Counted from the first letter of the stretch, positions 30,972 to 39,050 are shown. The stretch: DNA of 41,846 nucleotides from Candidatus Altarchaeota archaeon (GCA_016931955.1 JAFGDV010000016.1:1-41846); one strand, 5' to 3'. Translations and numbers: made by a program. The notes: generated by a model from the sequence alone, not told the origin.

Positions 30972-31901
30972 CTACAGGATTCTTATCAATAACGTCCTAT
31001 TCTCTGTTTGCCCCACATATCCCCTGTATCCCACAGAGTATTCTTCCATAATATCTTCTTCCTCGCTGCAGTCTATGAATTCCTTCACGCGCACATCCTC
31101 TATCCTGCACCCAATCTCCTTCCCCGATTTCTCAGATATGTAATCTGCTACCTCACTCATCGGATGATCTATCGCCAAATAGTTGTCGTTGAGCGATAGA
31201 ATGCGATCTTTAAGCTTAACAGAATAGCTTGGAATCTTATACCTATTATATTCCCCAGTCGTCATTATAAACCCCTTTTCTTGGGAGACACCTTCCACGT
31301 CACTCCAATAATAGAATTTTTCTTCACCCAGAGACAGCCAGTCGTTTACATAAATTCCTTCCTCAGCTACTCGCGTATAATAGTCCACATTCAACGCAGT
31401 AGGGATAAACGCTATTATCCCTAAAACCAGGAGAGCGGTCGTCGCTACTTTGAGATAAGTATCAGGATCATCGAAGAGACAAGCAAATGGATCAAGAAAT
31501 GGCAAAGTGGATCGAATAAGTTCGATATTTCGTTTTACATACCATAGATGATATTCTCCGCCTTTTTCTTTTCCCATCTCCTTTATGAAGAGTTTTTTGC
31601 CGATGAATCGCTCTATGATCAGTCCACCTATTCCTAAAGTGAAAAAAATAATTGGCAGCATGAAAACCCAGAATGATTCTACTACAACGTATCCTCCTCC
31701 AGGGATGATCTGAAGTTGTATTATCCTGAACAGATTATGGGAGAATACTACCAATAACAGAACGGCTGGAAAGACCAAGAAATACATCATAGACACTTTC
31801 TTCGCCAACGCCTCTTTATCCCCTCCAGAGGGAAATATTTTTCTGACAACAAGTATTACCATCACAGTTAATATCAGAGGTACTAGAAGCGACTTCAACA
31901 T
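30972..31901 (-). CDS. Unrecognised membrane protein with soluble C-terminal domain
   Basis: 309 aa that I do not recognise. Four hydrophobic helices are visible (about 3-20, 37-59, 72-95 and 150-170). A charged loop lies between the third and fourth, and a 140-residue C-terminal region of short strands follows. The segment EEGIYVNDWLSLGEEKFYYWSDVEGV resembles the PH-like domains of membrane proteins such as the DUF2244/bPH type, but this is weak. There are no cysteine motifs or known catalytic residues. Its base composition is somewhat more AT-rich than its neighbours. It stands between the dehydrogenase and pelota. Confidence 0.75.
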   Translation of the reverse strand: MLKSLLVPLILTVMVILVVRKIFPSGGDKEALAKKVSMMYFLVFPAVLLLVVFSHNLFRIIQLQIIPGGGYVVVESFWVFMLPIIFFTLGIGGLIIERFIGKKLFIKEMGKEKGGEYHLWYVKRNIELIRSTLPFLDPFACLFDDPDTYLKVATTALLVLGIIAFIPTALNVDYYTRVAEEGIYVNDWLSLGEEKFYYWSDVEGVSQEKGFIMTTGEYNRYKIPSYSVKLKDRILSLNDNYLAIDHPMSEVADYISEKSGKEIGCRIEDVRVKEFIDCSEEEDIMEEYSVGYRGYVGQTENRTLLIRIL

Positions 31902-31934
31902 ATTAGTTTATTGGAGAACCACGCTAAAAAAACC

Positions 31935-32999
31935 TTAGATCGGATACCTTAATAATGCGGCTATTCCCCCCAGTGAGTGCAGTTGTCTGCCGGCTTCGGT
32001 GTCGTGGTTTATTAGATGCACTTCTCCGTTGAGGGTTTTCACGGTCTCCATCAATGGCTCCAAGTCTCTTCTATCCTTCAGGAAAAAGTCGTCGCATAGA
32101 AGCAGTTTAGCCACTGCCCCGGAATTCGCGGCATTCCTTATGTCCTTCACCCCATAGGCTCCTAACCCCGTGCCTTTCCCAATCTCCTTCAGCAGTTCCT
32201 GCATAAGCTGCATGTCTCTCGCCGAGGTAATCTCATCCAACACCTTCCTCACACCAGCTCTCTTCAGCACTTCCTGCACGCCGTTTCTCCCATGGGAGCC
32301 GATGTTTTCCAGTGCAGTTTTCTCCCTCAGTTCAGGGTATTTCTCCGACATGAACCTGTACAGGTGTTCTTTCTCGAAGCCTGCTCCAGCCACTACTATT
32401 GCCGCGATCTTTTCCCTCTCCAGTATTTCTTTCATGAATTTTATGGCATCACTGTAGAATTCCGTTTTCCTCTCGGCTCTTCCTTTGGTGTCGTATTTTC
32501 CGCCGATCAGCTTCGATAATTCAAAGTATTCCGTCTTAGACTCCCTTATGAGCCCAAAGGTGGCTTCTCCCTCATCCACTACTGTAACCAGGATCTTAGG
32601 CCTCAAAGCTGCTTTCTCTGCTTCCCTGAGCCTGTCCAATTCAGTCTTAGACCATCTGTCTTTTATTATCTTCAGTTCAGAGCCCTTCTCCACATTGAAT
32701 GTGTGATGCGATCCAATAGAGACAAGGTCCTCAGGTCCTTCCTCTATTATGCCAGTTATCCGATAAGTGTCTGAGTCCGATTTAAAATCTGCCTTCTCCA
32801 CCCGGAGCGCTACTGTCACCGTTTTTCTCTCCGCCTTCTTGCTCCGCTCTATGTCTTCCTTAGCCTTTATCCGCCTCTCAGTCTTCGTCTTCACCAAGTC
32901 CCCTCTATGGACTACGGTGCTCAGATACCACAGGTCGTCGAGGTTCTCTATCCTCAACTTCACCACACCCACCCTCGGATTCATGGCCGAGATTTTCAT
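31935..32999 (-). CDS. pelA: Pelota, mRNA surveillance protein
   Basis: 354 aa. Pelota (Dom34 in yeast) enters the A site of stalled ribosomes and, with aEF1-alpha/ABCE1, splits them. It has three domains: an Sm-like N domain (1-130, with DDLWYLSTVVHRGDLVKTKTERR), and two eRF1-like domains (about 135-260 and 265-354). It lacks the GGQ motif of release factors, as expected. The C-terminal EVHLINHDTEAGRQLHSLGGIAALLRYPI is characteristic. Divergent from the ICMT-like gene; the short shared gap holds AT-rich boxes for both. Confidence 0.96.
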   Translation of the reverse strand: MKISAMNPRVGVVKLRIENLDDLWYLSTVVHRGDLVKTKTERRIKAKEDIERSKKAERKTVTVALRVEKADFKSDSDTYRITGIIEEGPEDLVSIGSHHTFNVEKGSELKIIKDRWSKTELDRLREAEKAALRPKILVTVVDEGEATFGLIRESKTEYFELSKLIGGKYDTKGRAERKTEFYSDAIKFMKEILEREKIAAIVVAGAGFEKEHLYRFMSEKYPELREKTALENIGSHGRNGVQEVLKRAGVRKVLDEITSARDMQLMQELLKEIGKGTGLGAYGVKDIRNAANSGAVAKLLLCDDFFLKDRRDLEPLMETVKTLNGEVHLINHDTEAGRQLHSLGGIAALLRYPI

Positions 33000-33045
33000 T
33001 TTTTCATTTATACCATATTATGGGAGCCTTAAAGTAAAATCCCGG

Positions 33046-33053
33046 CTTATTTA
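33046..33053 (+). promoter_or_regulatory. TATA box of the ICMT-like gene
   Basis: CTTATTTA centred about 28 bases before ATG 33078. The spacing implies a leaderless transcript. Confidence 0.5.
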
Positions 33054-33077
33054 TTCTTTATTCTCTATTTTCTTGTT

Positions 33078-33656
33078 ATGGATGAATCCCTTTACAAAAC
33101 AATCCTGCTGGTGATGCTTTTTCTCTTCTTTTTAGTCCGAAGTCTCTTCATGCGTTGGTCTGGTCTTGGGGATTCCTCCTACGTGAAGCGTTTGAGGGAG
33201 AACCTTCTGGTAGCCTTGAACTGGACAGGCATGGTCTTTCTCCCCCTTATCTATGTTTTTTCCACCTGGCTTGACCGTTTTTCATTAGGTTTCCCCAGCT
33301 TTCTTCGTTTTTTCGGCGTCTTCCTGTACCTTGCTGCTCTTGTGTTGATGTTCTGGAGTCACCGTTCCTTGGGCGGAAACTGGTCCATGGTTTTGAGGCT
33401 TCACAGAAATCATTCGCTTATAACCTCCGGCCCCTACCGCTTTATCCGCCACCCAATGTATCTGGCTTTTTACTTGATAGTGTTCGCTCAACTCCTTGTG
33501 TCGTCTAACTGGGTTGTTGGCTTCTATGGCGTCTCCGCCTGGAGTCTCCTCTACTTTATCCGCATACCCTCCGAGGAAAAAATGCTCAAAGAAAAATTCG
33601 GTGACGAATACAACAAATACAAAGAAAAAACCGGGCGAATCCTACCCCACCTATAA
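33078..33656 (+). CDS. Isoprenylcysteine carboxyl methyltransferase-like membrane protein
   Basis: 192 aa with about five membrane helices. The C-terminal signature GPYRFIRHPMYLAF (118-131) and IPSEEKMLKEKFGDEYNKYKEKTGRILP match the ICMT/PEMT superfamily, which binds S-adenosylmethionine at this place. Prokaryotic members methylate lipids, isoprenoid-like acids or unknown acceptors; protein prenylcysteine is not expected in archaea. The acceptor is unknown. It converges on the four-repeat lipoprotein gene. Confidence 0.88.
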   Translation: MDESLYKTILLVMLFLFFLVRSLFMRWSGLGDSSYVKRLRENLLVALNWTGMVFLPLIYVFSTWLDRFSLGFPSFLRFFGVFLYLAALVLMFWSHRSLGGNWSMVLRLHRNHSLITSGPYRFIRHPMYLAFYLIVFAQLLVSSNWVVGFYGVSAWSLLYFIRIPSEEKMLKEKFGDEYNKYKEKTGRILPHL

Positions 33657-33657
33657 C

Positions 33658-35016
33658 CTATTCTTCAATCACATAGAACCTGGGTTCTCCTGTCTCTTCC
33701 AGCCTACACATTCCCACAATCAGGTTATCAATTTTTCCTCCAAAATCGAAGCCGCTTTGGATTAATTTAATCGATCCATCTGGTTTTTCCACGTCTAGTG
33801 TTGCTGCTACGGCTTCATTGTTCCTTGAGTAAACAAAGTGGTCAATCCTGAAACCATAATCCTTGTATGGGATGAATTCTTCACCCGATATCCCTTCCAG
33901 AAGATGTGCATTTGTTGGAATACAGTCCTCGAAGTCGGGTGGTTTTATGTAGACGATTACGTATGAGTGTTCCATGGAGGCGTAGCTTAGAGAGACCTCT
34001 ATGTCGTTGATTTTCTTTGCAAGACCGCTGCAGAACAGGACATGTTCACTTTCGTTTCCTTCGGCGTCTACAATATGTAAGACTATGCCTTCTTCAGGGT
34101 GCTCAAAGAAGTAGTTCAACCTAAATCCATAGAATACCCCAGGTGAAGTTTCGTAGTAGACCATTTCTTCTGGCTCCAACATCAAGCAACCCTCTACATC
34201 GCATTTTCTGCCGCATTTCCAGAAGCCTTCCAAGACCCTACAGTATACCTTACCTGTGAAGCAGACGTCTTTTTCGCCTATCGTCTGTGCGTAGGCTACA
34301 GTATAGCCCCCAGGGTATGACGAGATTTCCAGTATGCCAAATTCTATGTCGTCTATTGTCGTTTTCTCTCCTTCTCTCAAATCGCAGTAGACAGCTTCTT
34401 CATCTGGTTTTTGTATCCGAAGATTGACTTCTTCCAGCGACCTAGGGTATTCTTGCCTGAATCTATATCCCATGTATTCTCTCTCAAACATCCTGTAGTC
34501 TTTCCCTCCAATAGTGAAGACTGTAGAGTATAGCGGTGCCTTGGAAGCTCCACTGTATTTTTGAACATATATTTTAACCTTTATCGCTCCCGGAATTTTT
34601 TCCATGACACCAAACTCTAGGCCGTCTATGATGCTTTTTTCGTAGAAGACCTCGGTTTTAGTGGCATTATCTGGTGTCTTTATCTCGAACTCATATTGGT
34701 TGCCTTTACTGGTCGAGACTACGTTTTCAATGCGGAATTCATATCCCCCATACCCCCCAGGGTTTGTAGCGTCTATGTAGAATGTCGTCGAAGTGGTGGT
34801 TGATGATGTCGTCGTGAATATCTTTGTTGTCGTAGTTGTAGTAATCGCCGTTGTAGTGGTTGTTGCCGTAGTTGCAGTGGTTGTCATTGTATAGGTGGTT
34901 GTCGCTTCTTTGGTGGTGGTCGTTATTTCTATTTCAGTTTCCTTTTTTTCCTCAATGCAACAAGCTAATAGGCTCAACAGTATAACTGCGATAGATAATC
35001 TTTTTCCATTGTTCAT
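33658..35016 (-). CDS. Thr-stalk lipoprotein with four tandem repeat domains
   Basis: 452 aa. The signal peptide ends in a lipobox (LLAC, Cys19), then a Thr-rich stalk (32-78). The rest consists of four related units starting near residues 89, 181, 294 and 384. Each opens with Y-x-F-R (YEFRIENVV, YRFRQEYP, YGFRLNYFF, YGFRIDHFV) and contains an I-[DN]-[GDN]-[LI] turn followed by a strand. Units two and three are separated by a Cys-rich insert (252-277). I do not recognise the fold. It is an outer-surface protein, possibly binding a ligand through repeated beta domains. Its ATG overlaps the stop of the propeller gene by four bases. Confidence 0.83.
   Translation of the reverse strand: MNNGKRLSIAVILLSLLACCIEEKKETEIEITTTTKEATTTYTMTTTATTATTTTTAITTTTTTKIFTTTSSTTTSTTFYIDATNPGGYGGYEFRIENVVSTSKGNQYEFEIKTPDNATKTEVFYEKSIIDGLEFGVMEKIPGAIKVKIYVQKYSGASKAPLYSTVFTIGGKDYRMFEREYMGYRFRQEYPRSLEEVNLRIQKPDEEAVYCDLREGEKTTIDDIEFGILEISSYPGGYTVAYAQTIGEKDVCFTGKVYCRVLEGFWKCGRKCDVEGCLMLEPEEMVYYETSPGVFYGFRLNYFFEHPEEGIVLHIVDAEGNESEHVLFCSGLAKKINDIEVSLSYASMEHSYVIVYIKPPDFEDCIPTNAHLLEGISGEEFIPYKDYGFRIDHFVYSRNNEAVAATLDVEKPDGSIKLIQSGFDFGGKIDNLIVGMCRLEETGEPRFYVIEE
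34783..34923 (-). repeat. Thr-stalk coding repeat, four-repeat lipoprotein
   Basis: 47 codons, mostly Thr, with some Ser, Ala, Ile, Lys, Tyr and Met. Thr codons are mixed, so the repetition lies in the protein. The interspersed residues make this stalk less regular than those in the neighbouring genes. Confidence 0.75.
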
Positions 35017-36374
35017 TTTTTGTAATTGGGTCCCTGGAACATGTAGAACTTGTATCCTTTAGACTCTGTTTCCACTATGTCTGCACCTAATTGACTTATC
35101 CTTGTCTCTTTCACGACTTCTTCTGTGCTGGCCGCAATAAACCTACCATATGAAGTCATCTCTGCTTTATCTATCTTGTAGTCTGCCTTGTATTTCCAGA
35201 GAAGGTTTCCTTCCTCGTCGAATACATACAGTTGACTGTCTTTGCCACCCGCAAGCACGTATTTTCCGTCTTCTGTTATGTCCACGTCGGCTATCTGCCA
35301 TCTTGCCGTGTAATTCCAAAGCATTTTTCCTTCCCCATCAAAGAAGTAGACTTTGTTGTTGTAGCTGCCCGCAACTATTCGGCTGCCGTCCGAGTTCATG
35401 ACAGCGGAACTGAATCCTTCAGGTACGGCGTACTCCCATAATAGGTCGTCATCTTCGTATACACTGATTTTGTTGTTTCTTACGTAGATGTTGTCGTATA
35501 GTGCTATCATGCTTGTTTTTCCGTCAAAGCTTACCGCTGCATCAGAGTACAGGCCTTCTTCTCTTATTTCCCTGACTTTTAGGCCATACTCGTTGTAGAA
35601 TTCTATTCTTACTTCCCGCTCTCCTTCGTTGCTGATGTAGACTGCGGCGTAACGTGCGTCTTCTGTTAGCTTGACCCCTTTTATATCATCATCGTATGTC
35701 CAATCCCATTTAAAGCGGTCTACTCCATGGGGTTCGATGCACGCCCCCCATTGGAATTCTCCATCTAAGTCAAAGACTTTGATTTCTCCTGAGCTGACTG
35801 ACGCTATGTATTTTTTGTGCGGTGAAAGGTCTACTGCGCTTCCAGATGTCCTGACCTTTGTTAGGCTACGGTCTGTTATGTCTTTTCGGCAGGATTCGAT
35901 TTTGGATCTGTTGAGTGTGTACTTGAAGCATTCTGGGTTCATGAGGGGATGCTTTTTGTTTATTATCCTGCATGTTTCAAAGTAGATTTCTCCTGTATTG
36001 GTTATTATTATGTTATAGTAGAAGGTTAGTTTTTCTGTTCCCGCTGGGTTGCCTTCTGAATCGAATATGTAGATTTTATCCGCCATTAATACTGCTTCCC
36101 CGTTTTCTGCGAGCGCTATCTGGCTTATGGAGTCATTGAATGTGTACTCCCATAGTAGGTAGTCTTTTCCTTCAGTAGATGGTGTCGTCGTTGATGTGGT
36201 TGATGTGGTTGTCGTCGACGTTGAAGTGGTCGTAGTCGTTGTTGAGGTCGTTGTAGTAGTTGTGGTTGTCGTAGTCGTAGTAGTTGTCGTGATTTTCGTC
36301 GTCGTGGTCTCCGGCTGCTGCGTGCAGCCTACAAGCAAACTCAATAACAACACAAACAGGATTATTTTTTTCAT
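35013..36374 (-). CDS. Thr-stalk lipoprotein with beta-propeller (PQQ/WD-like repeats)
   Basis: 453 aa from ATG 36374. Lipobox LLVGC (Cys17), Thr stalk (23-67), then blades of a beta-propeller. The units LLWEYTFNDSISQIALAENG, DLLWEYAVPEGFSSAVMNSD, MLWNYTARWQIADVDITEDG and LLWKYKADYKIDKAEMTSYG, each followed by an IYIFDSEGN-like strand, match the DUF5711/PQQ-like archaeal surface propellers. It could bind a partner or sense a ligand; no catalytic residues are seen. It is coupled to the four-repeat lipoprotein by a four-base overlap, so the two probably form a surface complex or share regulation. The in-frame ATG 36389 is less likely. Confidence 0.87.
   Translation of the reverse strand: MKKIILFVLLLSLLVGCTQQPETTTTKITTTTTTTTTTTTTTTSTTTTTTSTSTTTTSTTSTTTPSTEGKDYLLWEYTFNDSISQIALAENGEAVLMADKIYIFDSEGNPAGTEKLTFYYNIIITNTGEIYFETCRIINKKHPLMNPECFKYTLNRSKIESCRKDITDRSLTKVRTSGSAVDLSPHKKYIASVSSGEIKVFDLDGEFQWGACIEPHGVDRFKWDWTYDDDIKGVKLTEDARYAAVYISNEGEREVRIEFYNEYGLKVREIREEGLYSDAAVSFDGKTSMIALYDNIYVRNNKISVYEDDDLLWEYAVPEGFSSAVMNSDGSRIVAGSYNNKVYFFDGEGKMLWNYTARWQIADVDITEDGKYVLAGGKDSQLYVFDEEGNLLWKYKADYKIDKAEMTSYGRFIAASTEEVVKETRISQLGADIVETESKGYKFYMFQGPNYKK
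36174..36308 (-). repeat. Thr-stalk coding repeat, beta-propeller lipoprotein
   Basis: 45 codons, nearly all Thr and Ser, including a run of 15 Thr. All Thr codons are used in mixed order, which argues against recent slippage of a single triplet. Confidence 0.8.
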
Positions 36375-36457
36375 CTTTAGCACCACCATAAAGACATTAT
36401 TAGTTCACCCACAGATAAAAATATGTTGGTATTGTGTGAAAGTGCTTTATATCCCAG

Positions 36458-36820
36458 TCATCTTTGCGGCTTGAATTCTAATGAGACGGAGTTAACGCAG
36501 TGTCGGGTGTTTTTTGGCGTGAGCTTCTCCCCTTTGAATATGTGCCCCAGGTGAGCTCCGCATCTCTTACATTGTATCTCAGTTCGTATCCCATCTGAAT
36601 CCAGAACTCTCCTTATCGCTCCTTTTATTTCGTCGTCGAAGCTCGGCCAACCGCATCCGGAATCGAATTTGTCCTCTGACCTGTAGAGGGGTGCGCCGCA
36701 TCTCTTACAGACGTAAGTTCCCCTCTCACGGTGATCCCAGTATTCGCCGCTGAAGGGCTTCTCTGTTCCCTTCCCCACTATCACTTCCCCCTCTTCTTTG
36801 GTCAGTTTTTTCGGTTCCAT
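36458..36820 (-). CDS. msrB: Peptide-methionine (R)-S-oxide reductase
   Basis: 120 aa. Repairs oxidised methionine in proteins. The catalytic Cys108 is in [12 protein letters not shown]. Two zinc CxxC pairs are Cys38/Cys41 and Cys84/Cys87; GCGWPSF is the substrate-binding strand. There is no signal peptide, so it is cytoplasmic. The recycling electrons could come from the glutaredoxin/TrxB pair in this window. Its start overlaps the end of the Cdd1-like gene upstream. Confidence 0.96.
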   Translation of the reverse strand: MEPKKLTKEEGEVIVGKGTEKPFSGEYWDHRERGTYVCKRCGAPLYRSEDKFDSGCGWPSFDDEIKGAIRRVLDSDGIRTEIQCKRCGAHLGHIFKGEKLTPKNTRHCVNSVSLEFKPQR

Positions 36821-37095
36821 CTAAGCTCTTTGTTTTTCCAGTTCCACCATTTCAGCAGTTTAGGGTCGTGTTCGGTGTTTGAAACATAATATACTGCACA
36901 GCGTAGCACATACAGCATGCATCTGTCTACTTCGTCTTCTTTTTGAGTGCATAGTCTACTGTACAGTTTCTCTGGGTCTTTGTTTTTGAGTTCTCCAGCG
37001 GATCTGAATCCCATACTCCACAGGTCTTCGGCGATTTTTCCCCCCACGCCGGGGATCTGCTGAAATTCTTTCAAGGTTATTTGTTTGCCTGACAT
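36802..37095 (-). CDS. Cdd1-like helix-hairpin-helix protein
   Basis: 97 aa. The N-terminal half has a helix-hairpin-helix, [20 protein letters not shown] (11-30), followed by the Cdd1 (pathogenicity locus) signature [29 protein letters not shown]. The C terminus is Trp-rich and ends [15 protein letters not shown]. Proteins of this family probably bind DNA non-specifically; no defined role is known. It overlaps msrB by 19 bases on the same strand and in another frame. Confidence 0.85.
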   Translation of the reverse strand: MSGKQITLKEFQQIPGVGGKIAEDLWSMGFRSAGELKNKDPEKLYSRLCTQKEDEVDRCMLYVLRCAVYYVSNTEHDPKLLKWWNWKNKELRWNRKN

Positions 37096-37104
37096 CTTCT
37101 GTGT

Positions 37105-37506
37105 TTATTCTACGATCACTGTCCCAGTCATGTATCTTTTGTGGATGCTGCAGTAGTAGTGGTATGTTCCAGTCTCATTGAAGACGTGGGTGTACATTTC
37201 TCCCTGACTTATAGGTCCTGAGCTGAAGTCGTCGAATGCTATATTGTGCGCTACTGGGTCGTCGTTCATCCAGGTTACTGCGTTCTCTCTCTTAATCGTC
37301 ACCGTCTCCGGTATAGCCCTGAAGTCGCGGAGGCGCACCATGATGGCGACTACGGGCTCCAGCGTCGTTGAAGTCGTTGTCGTAGAAGTGGTTGTAGTCA
37401 TTTGGAGCGCTGTCGTCGTTTTTTCCGTGAACGGCTGAGATATTTCCTCCAAACATCCACACACCAGAATCAACATGAATAAGGTGACTACAAGAAGCCT
37501 GCCCAT
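37105..37506 (-). CDS. Thr-stalk cupredoxin lipoprotein 1 (plastocyanin-like)
   Basis: 133 aa from ATG 37506. Lipobox LVCGC (Cys18), short Thr stalk (30-48), then a blue-copper domain. The ligands are His87 (VAHNI), Cys119, His122 and Met126 (CSIHKRYM). It is probably a membrane-attached one-electron carrier outside the cell. No terminal oxidase or other copper enzyme is in the window to name the partner. It is close to the HhH and msrB genes and to a second cupredoxin. Confidence 0.92.
   Translation of the reverse strand: MGRLLVVTLFMLILVCGCLEEISQPFTEKTTTALQMTTTTSTTTTSTTLEPVVAIMVRLRDFRAIPETVTIKRENAVTWMNDDPVAHNIAFDDFSSGPISQGEMYTHVFNETGTYHYYCSIHKRYMTGTVIVE
37363..37419 (-). repeat. Thr-stalk coding repeat, cupredoxin 1
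   Basis: About 19 codons, mainly Thr and Ser, the shortest stalk of the five in this window. Codon use is mixed. Confidence 0.7.
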
Positions 37507-37640
37507 AGTACAATATTTGATACTAAAACAAAAAAAAGCGTTCACTTATCTCAGAACACGAAGGATAAGCCTCCCCCCATTTAAATACTTTAGTTACTGT
37601 ATACATTATAAGCATTGATTTATTGCTTGATGTATATATA

Positions 37641-37645
37641 GGAGG
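37641..37645 (+). promoter_or_regulatory. Ribosome-binding site of the CxxC protein
   Basis: GGAGG, nine bases before ATG 37655. A TATATATA stretch precedes it immediately (37633-37640), and a CATTATAAGC box at 37605-37614 could start the leader. Confidence 0.5.
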
Positions 37646-37654
37646 CAAATCGAG

Positions 37655-37810
37655 ATGAAATATGATAGGGGCTCTGAGAGGAAGATGTACCCCATAGTCT
37701 GCGCTGACTGCGGTAAGGAGGCTGAAGTGCCTTTCAAGCCTGACAGCGATAGGCCTGTCTACTGCAGGGATTGCTATCAGAAGCACAGACCACAGAGAGA
37801 TAATTACTGA
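37655..37810 (+). CDS. Small double-CxxC zinc protein (51 aa)
   Basis: A short gene from ATG 37655 to TGA 37808-37810, 51 aa. Two CxxC pairs, in YPIVCADCGKEAEVPFKP and RPVYCRDCYQKHR, form a zinc ribbon. The text PVYCRDCY followed by a basic tail is the CxxC-x-CxxC pattern of small archaeal and bacterial proteins of unknown function, possibly nucleic-acid binding. A good ribosome-binding site supports translation. It lies between two minus-strand cupredoxin genes as the only plus-strand gene nearby. Confidence 0.82.
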   Translation: MKYDRGSERKMYPIVCADCGKEAEVPFKPDSDRPVYCRDCYQKHRPQRDNY

Positions 37811-37875
37811 GGATCCGTTGTATACTAGTTCTCTAACGTAGATAACGGATTACCGTATTATCAGCTTATGCATAT

Positions 37876-37905
37876 GGTTTTTATTTTGTTTATTTTTCTT
37901 TCTAT
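37876..37905 (+). terminator. T-rich terminator after the CxxC protein gene
   Basis: A long T-rich tract with several runs of four to five T begins about 65 bases past the stop. This is the normal archaeal termination signal. The remaining gap to 37987 is AT-rich and holds nothing else I can support. Confidence 0.5.
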
Positions 37906-37987
37906 CCTCTTCTAGGAATTTTATGGTATGCATCAACATAGTTATATACCAGCATATTACCATATCAATATATAAAAAGACTGCAGA

Positions 37988-38413
37988 TTAGTTTACGCGT
38001 ACTTCACCTTTCATTTGAGGGTGATAGCCGCAGTGGTAGAAAAAATTCCCTGCTTTATCGAAGGTTCGGCTGTATGTTCCGCCTTTGAGCAGGTCACCTG
38101 ACTTGAAGCCGATGCCTTCGACGCTGTGGCGTGCAGAATCCTCATTCACCCAAGTAACGGTTTCGCCTCGGTTTATCGTCACCGGCGAAGGATCAAAGGC
38201 AAAGTTCTTGATCCTTACCACTGTGCCGGCAAGGGTTGTAGTGGTTGACGTAGTCGTCGTAGTGCTTGTCGTAGTAGTAGTCGTCGAAGTAGTCGTGGTC
38301 GTAGACGTCGTAGTAGTAGTCGTAGTCATGGAAGTCGTTGTTGTAGTCGTCTGCTCCTGAACACACCCACTCCACAAAACCATTAAGACCAGCAAAGGAA
38401 TAATCCACTTCAT
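37988..38413 (-). CDS. Thr-stalk cupredoxin lipoprotein 2 (plastocyanin-like)
   Basis: 141 aa. Lipobox LWSGC (Cys17), a 39-residue Thr/Ser stalk (22-60) and a blue-copper domain with ligands His96 (ARHSV), Cys128, His131 and Met134 (HCGYHPQMKG). Its copper domain differs clearly from cupredoxin 1, so the pair is an old duplication or two recruitments, not a recent copy. It is an external electron carrier by family; the partners are unknown. A perfect inverted repeat lies seven bases upstream of the start. Confidence 0.92.
   Translation of the reverse strand: MKWIIPLLVLMVLWSGCVQEQTTTTTTSMTTTTTTTSTTTTTSTTTTTTSTTTTTSTTTTLAGTVVRIKNFAFDPSPVTINRGETVTWVNEDSARHSVEGIGFKSGDLLKGGTYSRTFDKAGNFFYHCGYHPQMKGEVRVN
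38234..38350 (-). repeat. Thr-stalk coding repeat, cupredoxin 2
   Basis: 39 codons, almost all Thr, with Ser at near-regular intervals of about six to eight residues. Codons ACA, ACC, ACG and ACT alternate irregularly. Confidence 0.8.
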
Positions 38414-38419
38414 GGTATA

Positions 38420-38437
38420 GTATTATGCACATAATAC
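38420..38437. promoter_or_regulatory. Inverted repeat upstream of cupredoxin 2 (possible operator)
   Basis: GTATTATG and CATAATAC form a perfect 8-bp inverted repeat around CA. It lies 7-24 bases before the start codon, overlapping the region where the promoter or transcript start should be. A dimeric repressor, perhaps a metal or redox regulator, could bind here. Confidence 0.5.
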
Positions 38438-38515
38438 AAAAAACCTACATGGGATGAGACAAAACAAATCAACAACCACAATACTAAAGGGGGGTGTTTG
38501 TCTTTCGATCTTAGA

Positions 38516-38845
38516 CTAACGGAAGGTGCAGTACCTTGCGAGCAGCCTTCTGATTTCTTCTGCAAGCGCTTCCTCCAGACCATTCCCCTCAACACGGCCA
38601 ACGTAGTCTAATGCCGCCTCTATGCCGTCCTTTGCTGCGGTGTTGAGGATGGTCGCTGCTATAATTCTTTTATTGTCTTTGTTGGCGGATTTATCCAGAA
38701 CATCCTCTAAGTCAAAACGGAAGTATTTCTCTCTCTTCATATCCAGCATCTTCCGCCTGTCTGTGCAGTCATTTCTCCAGTTATGTTTTGGTTTGCTTGA
38801 CTTACTCTTCAAAAGATTCTTGCGTTTTTTAGGTGACTTAGCCAT
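38516..38845 (-). CDS. Basic protein of unknown function
   Basis: 109 aa from ATG 38845 (ATG 38851 is also in frame). The first 25 residues are very rich in Lys and Ser, followed by a helical region DRRKMLDMKREKYFRFDLEDVLD and a C-terminal helical half with AATILNTAAKDGIEAALDYV. I do not recognise it. The basic start suggests binding to nucleic acid. No cysteine pair or membrane helix is seen. The gap to the next gene on either side is 100-200 bases and contains nothing else that I can support. Confidence 0.6.
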   Translation of the reverse strand: MAKSPKKRKNLLKSKSSKPKHNWRNDCTDRRKMLDMKREKYFRFDLEDVLDKSANKDNKRIIAATILNTAAKDGIEAALDYVGRVEGNGLEEALAEEIRRLLARYCTFR

Positions 38846-39020
38846 ATGCAATCATCCGCCTGCAGGACTTGAATCCCTACCAACCAGAGCATCAGATACA
38901 ACCAACAACACCAGAAGCATCAAAAACTCAACCCAGTAGAGATTATCCTATTGTATATTTAGATTAGAGACTTAAAAGTCGGTACAATATGGCCACACCC
39001 CAATTTCCTCTAAGAGTGTT

Positions 39021-39027
39021 TTTATAG
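39021..39027 (+). promoter_or_regulatory. TATA box of the Ig-like surface protein gene
   Basis: TTTATAG centred 27 bases before ATG 39051, consistent with a leaderless start. A GGAGGT further on (39033-39038) is too far from the ATG to be a strong ribosome-binding site. Confidence 0.55.
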
Positions 39028-39050
39028 TTGTTGGAGGTAATATTCTTCTG

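Noticed and set aside
36174-36308. Triplet-like GTN repeats (also at 11665, 34783, 37363 and 38234) as CRISPR, microsatellite or regulatory repeats
   Set aside because: They lie in frame inside surface protein genes and encode Thr/Ser stalks with mixed codons. There is no repeat-spacer pattern.
36196-36474. Valine-rich reading frames opposite the Thr stalks (also 11657-11944 and 38085-38360)
   Set aside because: They are the antisense reading of ACN codons (GTN gives Val) and have no domain, start context or conservation sign.
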